Origin: Antedon mediterranea
Taxonomy: Eukaryota; Echinodermata; Crinoidea; Comatulida; Antedonidae
Assembly (NCBI RefSeq): GCF_964355755.1
Contig: NC_092676.1
Location: 28,874,288 to 28,938,287, forward strand
Direction: 5' to 3'
DNA: 64,000 bases
Below the pieces are notes generated by a model. That model did not search any database. It saw nothing but the letters and a program-made list of their open reading frames with translations, and was not told where the DNA came from. How positions within the stretch are numbered: position 1 is the first letter of the stretch; the number at the start of each line of letters is the position of its first letter. Both the position numbers and the translations under genes were made by a program. Of the stretch, positions 45,091 to 55,939 are shown in pieces.

Positions 45091-46394
45091 ATGGGTTGTG
45101 AGTGTGCATATGCTTGCAGTCGGAACGGAATACTCAAGTTTTTCGAAATTGTAAGTAGGCCTGCGGAAAACAACTAAACAATTCGATGACGGAACGACGA
45201 GACAAACGTTCAGCAACGCGACGACGAGACAAACGTATCAGCAACACAACGACGTGAGAAACAAAGGACGTGGAATTTAAATACGCGAAAATGATATAGA
45301 ACGATTTATCCTCAATTTCACTTTGTTTTGATTATTTTCTAGGCGTTTATGTTGGTCGCTTTTGCATTTGTAATGAACGTAATAGATGACGTTTTGAACA
45401 ATCCATACTGCAATGAAATCGTCAAAGACTTCTACGGTTACAGATGCGTACCTAACGAGTACTCGGTGTTTGTGGCACTCACATTCATCGTAGCCGTTAA
45501 TGTACTGCTGCTATTGGTAATTCGTACGTTATCAGATACGCGCATTGCCATTAGATATGTAAGTTGTTGTTTATAAACCAGACATCGGTAAATTTTTAAA
45601 TAAGGTTTTCAAAGTACTGTACATCAAATAATTAAAATATAGAAAATGACAAGTAGATCCATTTTCAACAGCATTATGGAAAAGGGGATAAAGAAATCAT
45701 AAATACGCTCCGCCCACACAAACACTGACGTTACGCGTGTGCCTCAACTTTTTTTCAACAAAACAATTCTCGAAAAATGTCATCTGGTAATAATAATTTA
45801 TGTTTGTATGGTCTACTTTCATGGTTTATCCAATGAAAAAAATACATACATTAAATACATACATTAAATACATACATTAAAGAAAATACATAAAAGAAAA
45901 TACATACATTAAATACATACATTAAAGAAAATACATAAAAGAAAATACATACATTAAATACATACATTAAATACATACATTAAAGAAAATACATAAAAGA
46001 AAATACATAAAATACATACATTAAACTGTGAATAAAAACAAGTATATATGTGTTTTATTCGTTATAGGAGTTAGTGTGTTGTTAGTGTGTTGTTATTATT
46101 CGTTATAGGAGTTAGTGTGTTGTTTCTTCGAATTTTCATTTGTCATCATAGCTGTGGTCGTGTTGACGTCTAGAATCGTCCAATACAGCAAAGTCGTACG
46201 AAGAGAACTCATAGGCGTGGTATGATGTATACAATTATTATTCAGTGCAATTATATCTTTATCATCACCTCTTAAATTAATTTCAGAAATTGTCCATTCT
46301 TTTTTTTCTTTCTCAGGTGATTGCCTTTTTATCATTCCCGTTGTTTCTACTCGATGCTCACTTTGCTTATCAAAAGTCTGCAATAATGTTTTGA
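45091..46394 (+). CDS. MARVEL-domain four-helix membrane protein, 4 exons
   Basis: Predicted 154 residues. Exons: 45091-45150, 45343-45558, 46109-46219 and 46317-46394, all phase 0. It begins MGCECAYACS, then NGILKFFEIAF, the usual opening of MARVEL-family first helices (MAL, CMTM, plasmolipin type). Four hydrophobic segments follow in order: about 13-32, 56-80, 93-115 and 130-147. The first extracellular loop carries two cysteines (PYCNEI and YRCVP), which could form a disulfide. Such proteins act in membrane apposition and vesicle trafficking; the ligand is unknown. The coding start exon carries 5' UTR from 45062 behind a poly-T acceptor, so an upstream non-coding exon is expected. Two minus-strand genes (58962-55940 and 63280-63206) share the same architecture, exon phases and lengths. 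The acceptor of exon 3 is duplicated (see findings). Confidence 0.85.
45838..46025. repeat. AT-rich minisatellite in MARVEL intron 2
   Basis: Alternating units ATACATACATTAA and AGAAAATACATAAA are repeated over about 185 bp, ending 40 bp before the duplicated acceptor region. Confidence 0.85.
46060..46124 (+). repeat. 41-bp tandem duplication carrying a 3' splice site
   Basis: ATTCGTTATAGGAGTTAGTG followed by TGTTGTT occurs at about 46058 and again at about 46099, a spacing of 41 bp. Both copies contain the acceptor ATAG|GAGTTAG. Only the second (exon start 46109) keeps the frame; the first (46068) reads GAG TTA GTG TGT TGT TAG. Confidence 0.88.
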
Positions 46395-47475
46395 AACGGC
46401 TGTAGTGGGTCTATCGTATTCAGCAAGTTGTAATACTGTATATATGCTCAGTACACATCTAGATAGATGAGCATTAACGTCTAAACGCCATACATTGCGC
46501 TGAACATGGTATAAGCAAGGTCGTTAATGCGAGTAAAGCTCGAGTCGTCAAATACTTAGCGTGTCTCTAAACACATAATATACATATTGTACATTTAGAT
46601 TATATTTGTTTACAAATAAAATTGAAAAAAAAAACATGTTTCTGTTATATTTTTTGGCCAATCACAAGCCAATATCATTCCCACCACACGACGCAATGAC
46701 GTACGCGCAAATCAAGTTATTTGACCAGTCAAAGTCCAACTTCGTTTCCACTGACGTGCGCCCAACAGCTGCTTTGATTGGTGAAATCGTTTGCAAAAAA
46801 TTGAACAGACGATAAAATGACATCTAGCTATTTATTCTAATATCCCAAATACATTTAAAAAAAACTACAACTATTTATAAAATGAGCATAACATTTATTC
46901 TGTATAACAAATGACATTTTAAAGTGGACACATCATTAATGTTCCCATTACATTAACAGTAATACTACATTATTCATCAATACTTACTATTATTTACTGT
47001 CGCTGTGCTTAACACGCCCTCTAGAATTTTTATTAGAACTGGTATTTTGTTTGAACAATTTGACATACTTTACCTAATAAAATTTAACATCACCTTAAAA
47101 TTCACCAACGTCAAAACCACCATGTGTTTTATCTAATAAAAGATTTTTATTCTCAATTTTAAAATTTAGATCATTTGTATAGGATAACTGGTGAACATAT
47201 ATAAAATATCAAATTTAGCAGTTATGATTGAGAAAAATTGTAAATAAAATATGCAAATGACACAGAACATGGTTAAATTGACAGCATTTTACAATATTTA
47301 AAGTAAACTCATTAAAAAATATCACCAGATGTAAAGATGAGGAAGTGTTTTTATGCCGACTCTGTACATACAATACTTTACCTTAAAACATACAAAATTA
47401 TATAATTGTAACGATCCACTGTGTATAGTTTGTGAAATTCTGCTTTACAAGTTATTGATAAAATGTAATAGTGAT
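46395..47475. other. Intergenic between convergent MARVEL (+) and U1-70K (-)
   Basis: Contains both 3' UTRs and a family 2 element (46655-46805; GGCCAATCACAAGCC and CCACACGACGCAATGACGTA words). No coding exon is seen. The U1-70K poly(A) site must lie here on the minus strand, but I cannot fix it. Confidence 0.5.
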
Positions 47476-50400
47476 CTAATCTTCGTCCATATTACCGTTT
47501 TGATCGTTAAAAGCCTCAGCGCCATACGACGCATCCTGATCGTCGGTTACAGGTTCACTTTTAATGTTTGTTTGTTCAAAACCTTCTTCAAATGTTTCTT
47601 CTTGTTCCTCACGATCTCCTCGGTCTCTCTCTCTATCGCGGTCTCTGTCTCGATCACGCTCTCTGCGTTCACCTCGGTCCCTGTCACGATCACCACGATC
47701 TTTATCCCTGCGTCGTTCTCTGTCCTTATCACGATCACCACGATCACGTTCCCTATCACGATCCTTACGTCTATCCCGATCGCGATCTCTGTCTCTACGT
47801 CTTTCACGGTCTCTGTCACCACGATCTCTACTTCTGCTTCGGCTTTTGCGACGTTCACGTTCTCTGTCTCCGCGATCTCGTTCACCACGCTCTCTGTCAC
47901 CTCGATCGCGATCACCACCGCGATCTCTTTCGCCCCTATCTCTTTCGCCCCTATCACGTTCTCCACGATCCCTTCTTGTATCTCTCACATCTCTCTCCCT
48001 ATCTTCGTCCCTAAAGATTAAAAAAAAACTTAAATTAATATTTGTTATCACAATTATATTCACACTTTTAATTTAAGCCGTTTAAATGAACATCCAGTAA
48101 AGACAATTTAACGTGTGTAATGTACAGTATGTTATTTTGTTAAAAACATTACAGTAAACAAGACCCCTGCGGGTACCAAGGTTTCCATCTATGAAACTTT
48201 TCAGAACTATACGTCGTGTACAGCAAACTTTATATCAACATCCTTATGAAGTTTAATAATCATGACTGACCTTGCTGCAGCAGCTGCCTGCGACATCTCC
48301 TCACGACCTGAATGTCGAACATTAATCTCTGGCCCTCCCCGTCTTGTTCCTCCAATACCACCACCTGAATTTAGATACAAAGAATAAACCTTCAATAACA
48401 GTCATCAATGATGTTCACCTGTATATGCATCATTTGAATACATTAAATCTTCTCCAAAGGCACAAGACAGGAAAACAAATTGTTCTGTCACTAAAGCTCT
48501 GTCTATACATCAAACTTTGTGACAAAAAGAATGTGATGTGCACATATATAGACATGTCATATCACTACCATATTTGGGCATATCACTACCATATTTGGGC
48601 ATATCACTACCATATTTGGGCATATCACTACCATATTTGGGAATATCACTACCATATTTGGGCATATCACTACCATATTTTTGGGCACATCACACTTTTG
48701 TCAAACTAGTTTGATAATGTAGACAGAGCTGAAGCACTTGGGTTCACTTCTTTGTATGTACAGTATATAAATGTGACAAAGTAGGTTTAAATATATATGG
48801 AATTTAACTTTTAATCATTATTAAATTAATATAATAATGTTGATTCAGTACATATACCAATAATAAAAATGATAAACACATTACCTAATCGTCTCGGAAG
48901 CCAACCCTTTACCGTTCGTGATCGTTCTACATCCACAAGAACACGACGCCCATCGATCTTCTTACCATCAGCGTACTTGTAAGCGGCTGTTTGAAATTAT
49001 TAAATCACAAAAAAACACAGAATATCAACTAGGGGACAATACTTGGGGGTAACACCACGAGCAGGGTGATAATACCAACCTGTCTTTACCTGTTAGGATA
49101 CAAAGTTTTAATAGACGATTCAAACCTCTGTAATTAACCTGTAGTAGAAAGTATTACCACCTCAACTTACATGTTTGTATTCTCACCCAAACAAATTATT
49201 TAATCAAAACTATTTACAAAACAAGGTCATCGGCTGTTACTGTTAAATATAATAATCAGATACTAACCTAAAATGATTTTGTTTTACTTTAAAAATTGGA
49301 AAATAGTTACATAGTTTACAAAACTTTCATGTAGAAGCGACCATTTACTGACACTATCACATTTTAAATGGAACAATAGGTAAAATGGCTGAATGATTAA
49401 AAGAAAGAAATATGCCACAAGCACCTGATAAATCTTAAAATGGCCTCAAATTTGAAATATATCAAAATTATACTGAAATACATATTGTAAATGCTATATA
49501 AAGATAATGTTGTAGTTATGTGCTACTAGTACTAGCACCACAGCTCATGGATTAGTTATTTTTTGTTAAGCAAATAGTTTAACAGCCGTACAGCTAAATA
49601 TTGTATAACATACTATCCTGAAACAAAAGTGCTGTGTTTATTTAAGACATGGTTTCTTAACTCAGTAGTAGCATCAATTTTAAATAGTAGGCATTTGTTT
49701 TGATTACAGAAGAATTCATAGAGATAGTAAAACTATTTGATCTAAACTAGAACAACATTGACTAACTAACTGCTGTAACTCTTAAGAAAAAATAAAAAAA
49801 AAAAAAAAATAACTTTCTAATGGCCCTAAAAAAGAAAAACAATGGTACAAAGAATGCAGTTAATTTGTATGAAAGACAGAAGGGAAATGGCAGTTTAGGA
49901 ATGATTGTCCAAAATAACCCCACCTAGAATCTATTATGGTACAAATAAAAGGGTTATACAAAACAAGGGCTCTATGTTCAATTGTATTCTTATTGTTCTA
50001 CACATTTCCTTACCAAATAATAGATACACCCAAAATAATACCACCTGAACAACTTACACCCATTGTCTATCACAAAATTCCCCATTCACATCACCTGGTC
50101 AGGTTCTGGTAGAACGTTGATAGTCCGTGGATAATTTTGAAATGCCCAAAAAACGCACTTACCAAAATGCACTTTATTGTCCCGATTTAAACTTACCAAA
50201 AATTTCAAGTGCATTTTTATTTTATTGCATTAAACAAATTTCACAAAATATATCAAAACAAACGTTACCAAGAACAATGTAGTGATGATATTTTTAATAT
50301 CTTAAATGTATTTTTTTTAATTATGTTTAATATTATATTAATTTCATTTGTAATATTTAGATATTTAATGTTTATGCTTGTAGACTTTTAGCATGCATTG

Positions 50401-53400
50401 CAAGGAATCATTAATGTTATAAATGTTTTTTAAATCAAATTCCAAGATTAACATTTATTTTATTTCTAAATTTTCAACTTACAGTATAAACAATGTGGTT
50501 AAATAACTAACAAATATTTTATTATAATTATTTAAACTTTAGAACATTTTTTTGGACGGAAAATCTTATTATTTTTATGTTTTATTATTTATTTTTTTAA
50601 AAAAGCTATTTATTAATCCTATTTTATTATTTATGTCAATATATATTTATATTTGACGTAGACACATCCTTACCACGTTCTTACCAAATGACCTTCCTTA
50701 ATACAAACCTAACTCAAACATGGTTCTTAATCGCACATGAGGGCGAGGGAAGAGCGTGTGACACGCAACAAAGCCGTTACGTGAAGCAGGGCGCACACAC
50801 GTTAGGCTATGAAAGTAACAAAAATAGTGCCATGTCAGTCTCAATTACAAAACTCCCTAATTTAATTTAATTTTCTAATAAATTTCCTAAAATAAAAATT
50901 CAAAGTCAATAACAGTAGGCCAAAAAGATTTAAATCAAATACTCTTGTCACACTTACCAATCTAAACTATTTTCTTTCAAGCCTGCATTTACATATAAAT
51001 GTTATATAGAAATATAATATTTTACAGTAATTTTACATCATTCATAGTGTAAATCATTGTCTAAATTGTACTTTGCTAAAAGGAACTCCTTTCCTTATTG
51101 TGGTCATATTAAAACTATGATGCGGAAAGATTTTTAAGTATTCTAAACAATTTTTAGATTAGAAGGGTGTCCCAAATACAGACATTTTGTTGTGAACATT
51201 TTCTTAGAAGAAACAATGTTGGCAATATTACACATTTTAAATCAGGTATGTTTAACATATAGCATACTGTACTACAGGAATATAACCCCATGTTTTTGCC
51301 CTAGTATTCTATTGTTGACCCTTTTGGGAATTATTTACGCACAAACTCTAATCCAGTTTAATTTAGGAAAGTTATTTTATTATCTAAAACACACAGGTAG
51401 TAGGTACCCCGCCTAATCCAATTAAACTAACTTTTTAGCTAACAGGTAACACACGTAATTATCAAGTAAAGCAATCAACAACAGTAAATGATAATACAAA
51501 GTTAAGTTGATGTGCTGATACTCACTGTGCATGTCTCTTTCGTGTTCATACTCAATAAATGCATACCCTCGCGGTTTGCCAGTCTTCTTATCATGGACTA
51601 AGTTAATCTAGACGCAAAAAACAAAGACAATTGTACTAAACCAACCAACACTATAGCATGAAAACCATTAATGCTTCTGTACCTCTCTTGACCAGAACAT
51701 ATTCTTCTTTGATTCATATGGGCTGTATTTTAATGGGTGGTCAGACCAGTGCTTTTTTAGTGCGGTTTTAAATTGGTTTAGTGAGATTCAACCACAGTTG
51801 AGTTCCAGCAATTTATAGTTCTTATAGAGAACATATTCTGTCTCGTTTTCAATGTACAGGTCTTATGAAAATGACAAATTGCACTCAAAACATTCAGGTG
51901 TACTGTTGTAATTCACACCAAGGACATTTTAGGTGTTAGGTGAGTGATCTCACTGCCACGCCTTAAAAGACAATGCTTGAATTTAAACAAGACTAAACTA
52001 AATCAAGAATAAATGAACCTATAGAGTAGGTTTGTAAACTTTTAAGCACAAAATAAGATCAGACAAGCAAAATTAACGTACCATTTTAATCGGGCCATAT
52101 GTTTCAAACTCTCGTCTCAATTTCGATTCAGATGTATCGAAGTTCTACAAAAAAAGGACAATTTTGTAAAACAAATTATTCTTAAAATAAATTTAGATAT
52201 ACCAACTGGAATTTTGTATGTTGAAAACATAAACTTACAATTCTTGCTACAAATAAGGTCTTGAATGCATCACTTGTGGAACTCATGTTGTTATGAGGAT
52301 CCCCTGTGTAAATAAGATACAAATTATTAATCATATTAAAATTTAGGCAAAAGAGTCATTCTGTTTCAACAGTAGTTTAGTTTACTTCCACCAAGGAGGT
52401 AGGCCTACAGAATATGTAGTTGTCTTTTTATTACGCTGTGTGTGTACCGGAGATGGAGATGAACTTTGATTTTGAATAACATTTCACTCAAAATCAACAA
52501 CCAATCAGGTAATTGCTGTGCCTGGTGTTTACTACGTACAGTCACATGATGAAGTGAAATTTACGTGAAAAATCCAGGAATTAAAATAAAAATATCTATA
52601 AAAGAATTATTTCTAATGACAAGCAATAATGTGTAAGACTGCTGTATATACAGTCGACTCCGCCTAAGTCGAATCTAATGGGACCGGTATAAAAATTCGA
52701 GTTACGCGATCTTCGACTTACAGATTTCCCAAAAAAAATGCTAGGCCTAGGCTCACTCACTAGCTGCGCTATGGCTAGGCCTAGTAGTGGACCCTGTCCT
52801 GTCGCGGCCCACGTGATGAGCCTTCTTGAATTGAATTTGCTTAGCTAGCTAGCTAGGCCTAATAAATGCTAAGCCTCTTTATCGACAATGATAAACTGTA
52901 TTTTTCCGAAACAATACAAAAACGTATAATAAATACATTTCGGTTCTTATTCGAAATCGGTATCTCATTGTTTATTGCCATCTGTCTAGGACAAAATAGG
53001 TACCTACAAAACGCCGCTCAAGTTCTCAACTCTGAAACAACTCGTACACTATACACTAGCGCGAGTTGTGGGACGCCGCCTATACTATACAACCTGCTTG
53101 AGAGAACCGATATGGTCCCACATTTTCCCCTCTGTTGTTTGTTTATCGAATTACGTACGTTTCATCGGCTTTTTTAACGCGTTGTTGCCGCGTAATTTGT
53201 GACTTCGACTTATAAGATATAAATCACTAAAGAATGTGTGTATTCGGACCGCAAAAAGACGTCGACTTAGACGAATTTCGACTTAGAAAAATTCGACTTA
53301 GAAATAAAAATTACACAGTAATGTATAGGAAAGAATTGGGACTTTCCTAAAAATTCGACTTTCGCGATTTTTCGACTTACGCGAATTCGACTTAGGCGGA

Positions 53401-55131
53401 GTCGACTGTACTATCAAGAGATGTGCTGGGAGATTGTGTGTTTGAAGGTTCGAGGCTAAGTCAGGGAAAATTTTCATTTAAAAATTTTGTTTAGCAATAT
53501 TGCTAATCAAACTGATTTTTAAGTCGAGAAACATAGTTTTGTATAGTATTTTTTGCTACACAATTTTCAAAATGTGTAGCAATAAGGTTGTTTTGTATAG
53601 CTTTTTGCTATGCTACACTGGCGAAAATGTTCCCTGTAAGTAAAATTTAGAAAAAATTATTTGAGAGATTTTAAAATTAAGATGCGTACATGCTTCAATT
53701 TCTCCCTGTATTTTCATGAGTGTTTGGTCTTCTCGTTCTTTAGCTTTCCGCATAATCTTCTCCTCCCTCGTTTCTCCTCTTGTTGGTGGGGGCGTCTCCT
53801 CTGGATCCTGAAATATACAAACAATTTAGGAATTGTGCATCTCAAGGCCTAGGCTACTTATCTTATATTGATAAATGCACTCTTTTAAAAAAAAATTAAT
53901 TAGCCTAACTAGTTAATTAAGCTAGTTAGGCCTAGGGTAGATGTACCAGACCTCGGCAATGTGCCAAACCTCGGCAGGTTGTATTTATATTAGTTATAAT
54001 TAATTAAATAATTGATATTTTTTGTTTATCTTAACGTATAATATACTTTATTTATAGGTGGTAAATATAAACCACCGATCGTTTACTAGACACCAGCGAA
54101 ACATGTCTGCCAGTAGCCATAAAAACTGAAACCTGAAAACCGGAAGTGACATTTCAGCAAAATAGACCAATGAGCTAACACGTGACTGTTCCATTTAAAG
54201 TTCTAGGGCATGAAAAATTACACACGAGGGACACGTCTGGGATTGAAATAGGCTCCTACTGTAGTGTAGCAACATTCCAGAATATTCCATTTTCAAACCA
54301 ATGAAAAAATATAGGGTTTATGAGGGGTGTTAAGATGTTTGGTTGATAATTAATGATATGTGCCAGACTTCGGCACCTAACGGAAATAACTAATTAAATT
54401 AAATTATTTGCAATGTTGTTTATTAAATTTTATTCAAAATATAATTGTTGGTAAAATAAATTTAATATTGCTGTTTTTTGACTCATTTATTTGACATCTG
54501 GCTATGGCTAGGCCTAGCCTAGCTAGGCCTGCTATTTCATCGACGATCGATTGCGCAATCGCTCGCGCGTAATTCCAGGGCTTGCTTGGGCAGCGTATGC
54601 CGAGGATTGGCAGACACATGCCGAGGTTTGGTAAATAAATAAAAAACACATTTTTTATTATTGTTTGTTAATTATAAATATTTATTTGATAATTCACACT
54701 GTATTTACTACTTATATAAATACTAAAAACTTTACCAAAAAATATTTTGTGATGCTTTTAAAAAATACACGTAAATAACGAATTTCCCTGTAACCTGCCG
54801 AGGTCTGGTACATCTACCCTATATATAGGCCTAAACTTGTTTAAAATAAAAACCAAATTAGCACGTATAATAATCCATTATTAGTATTTAATAATTAATA
54901 AATAGGCCTACTAACTAATTCACAGGTTACTAAGGCTAACTCTAAAATATCACGTATTACTAATAGGCTAGGCCTAGCCCTTACCTCAAAAAGCCCGTTA
55001 ACGAGGTCGGCCATTCCTGTGTAGCCAGATGTCTTCTTTTCATGGCGGAGCTTCACAACAGGCTGAATATACGGAATGGGGTCGCGGGGAGCAAACAACG
55101 CCAACAAATTCGGCGGTAAATACTGAGTCAT
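47476..55131 (-). CDS. SNRNP70: U1 small nuclear ribonucleoprotein 70 kDa, 8 exons
   Basis: Predicted 401 residues (human 437). Exons in coding order: 55131-54985, 53807-53690, 52303-52239, 52144-52082, 51607-51526, 48986-48885 (low edge plus or minus 1), 48364-48271 and 48010-47476. The start [20 protein letters not shown] is nearly identical to the human N-terminus. A charged helix follows (about 50-90), then the RNA-recognition motif at about 102-180 with RNP2 LFVARI (105-110) and RNP1 RGYAFIEY (144-151), then a Gly-rich hinge [11 protein letters not shown]. Last comes an Arg/Asp/Glu-rich tail of RDRD and RGERDRG repeats containing a KSRSRSRDR patch, ending with an acidic tail. The protein binds stem-loop I of U1 snRNA and helps recognise 5' splice sites. 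Introns 1 and 2 host two TA-flanked inverted-repeat elements, intron 6 a family 1 element, and intron 5 a candidate poison exon. Confidence 0.97.
48494..48731. mobile_element. Family 1 element with 21-bp internal array, U1-70K intron 6
   Basis: The left end AAGCTCTGTCTATACATCAA and the right end AACTAGTTTGATAATGTAGA plus CAGAGCT are inverse. The interior block ATATCACTACCATATTTGGG, normally present once or twice, is here repeated about six times in tandem at a 21-bp period (48557-48685). Confidence 0.9.
48987..51525 (-). other. U1-70K intron 5, long, with clustered U1-complementary sites
   Basis: The largest intron of the gene at about 2.5 kb; most others are far shorter. In sense orientation it contains six GGTAAG words: plus-strand CTTACC at 50009, 50158, 50192, 50669, 50680 and 50953. 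Four are in the longer context TTTGGTAAG. By base composition about 0.4 such hexamers would be expected. It also holds an isolated GC-rich patch (50735-50806). Confidence 0.7.
50685..50806 (-). other. Candidate poison exon of U1-70K
   Basis: On the minus strand a branch-like CTGAC and tract TATTTTTGTTACTTTCATAG precede CCTAACGTGTG (exon start 50806). The exon ends at CATTTG|GTAAGA (50685), or at a second donor 11 nt on, ACGTG|GTAAGG (end 50674). Length is 122 or 133 nt. Exon 5 ends in phase 1 with A, so inclusion reads ACC TAA: an immediate stop. GC content stands well above the surrounding intron. Vertebrate U1-70K is recalled to have an alternative stop-containing exon (72 nt) at about the same protein position. 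Confidence 0.55.
52649..53410. mobile_element. TA-flanked terminal-inverted-repeat transposon, U1-70K intron 2
   Basis: CAGTCGACTCCGCCTAAGTC, then GAAT, at the left is exactly inverse to the right end, and TA flanks both sides. Subterminal copies of TTCGACTTA and ATTCGACTT recur in both arms. The length of about 760 bp and a TA target duplication fit a non-autonomous Tc1/mariner or pogo/Tigger relative; the CAGTCGACTC-type terminus favours pogo/Tigger (recalled). The 103-codon frame inside (52866-53177) matches no transposase I know. Confidence 0.82.
53935..54819. mobile_element. TA-flanked terminal-inverted-repeat transposon, U1-70K intron 1
   Basis: GGGTAGATGTACCAGACCTC, then GGCA, at the left is exactly inverse to the right end and flanked by TA. 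Internal words GCCAGACTTCGGCA and TGCCGAGG(A/T)TTGG repeat the terminal motif in both orientations. About 885 bp, no transposase; a different family from the neighbour at 52649. Confidence 0.85.
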
Positions 55132-55939
55132 TTTGACGAATTGATAATCAAAACTTCAAAAATATGACTCTCAAAATTCCATAGGAAATATTTGTTGAGT
55201 AAACTTGCATAAAAAGTACTTATTTTCGGGCAAAAATCAATATAAACTGTTCTCCTTTGTGCACAAACCCACTTCCACTTCTTGATCCACCACACACGCG
55301 TCGTTCATTAAAATGGCGTCATTAACTACTGCCACCAACGATGGTTTTAATAATGTGTGTGGCGCAAGAAATACTTGTTAGACAGTGGGGAAGTTTTTAC
55401 AGCGGTATAGTATTAGAAGACCCGAAACCGCGATTTTTAATGAATTATCTGTGATGAAAATGACAATATTTATACACTTTAATCAGAAACAATTAATGCA
55501 CGTATAATAGGCCTACAGGTCATTATCATAATCCATTCCAAATGATCTTACAGTCAAAACCACAGTTGTAGTCGAAAATGAAGTAATTAGAACAGAGTAA
55601 TGTATTCACATTATTTAATACATTATAACAGTTTTCTGTGTATAGGCCTATTCTCCTTAAAAAAAACTAAAAGTATCATGGCCCATCATGATTCCCACTG
55701 TCTATGGACGCAACGGCAAATGACCAATGACCATCGTGTGATTGATCATTTGCCAAGTACGTTCTTTATGATGAGAGAACAGCTTAACACTATTTCACCT
55801 GACAAAACCTTAATAATTATAAAACATAAAATCCGTGTATACAAAATTGATGGTGACGACGATATGATGCGACATTTACGATAAATGTATAGGTCTGGCG
55901 ATTAAATACGGGAATAATATCGTGATTATGTTTCTTCCA
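55132..55939. other. U1-70K promoter side and MARVEL A 3' flank
   Basis: Contains the U1-70K 5' UTR (ATG at 55131). A short plus-strand open segment at 55314-55382 (MASLTTATNDGF start) is similar to 62270-62315. A family 2-like fragment is near 55685-55760, and AT-rich sequence is shared with the region upstream of 63206 (AAATCCGTGTA and ATGATGCGACATT words). Confidence 0.5.

Noticed and set aside
47353-48076. Long plus-strand Ser/Thr/Leu-rich frames (222, 170 and 148 codons)
   Set aside because: They are complements of the Arg/Asp-rich U1-70K tail; the minus strand carries the spliced, conserved protein.
50688-50870. 60-codon plus-strand frame within U1-70K intron 5
   Set aside because: The GC-rich patch is better explained as a sense-strand poison exon; the plus frame lacks splice or homology support.
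52866-53177. 103-codon frame inside the intron 2 transposon
   Set aside because: It shows no DDE-type motif or helix-turn-helix I can recognise, and the element looks non-autonomous.
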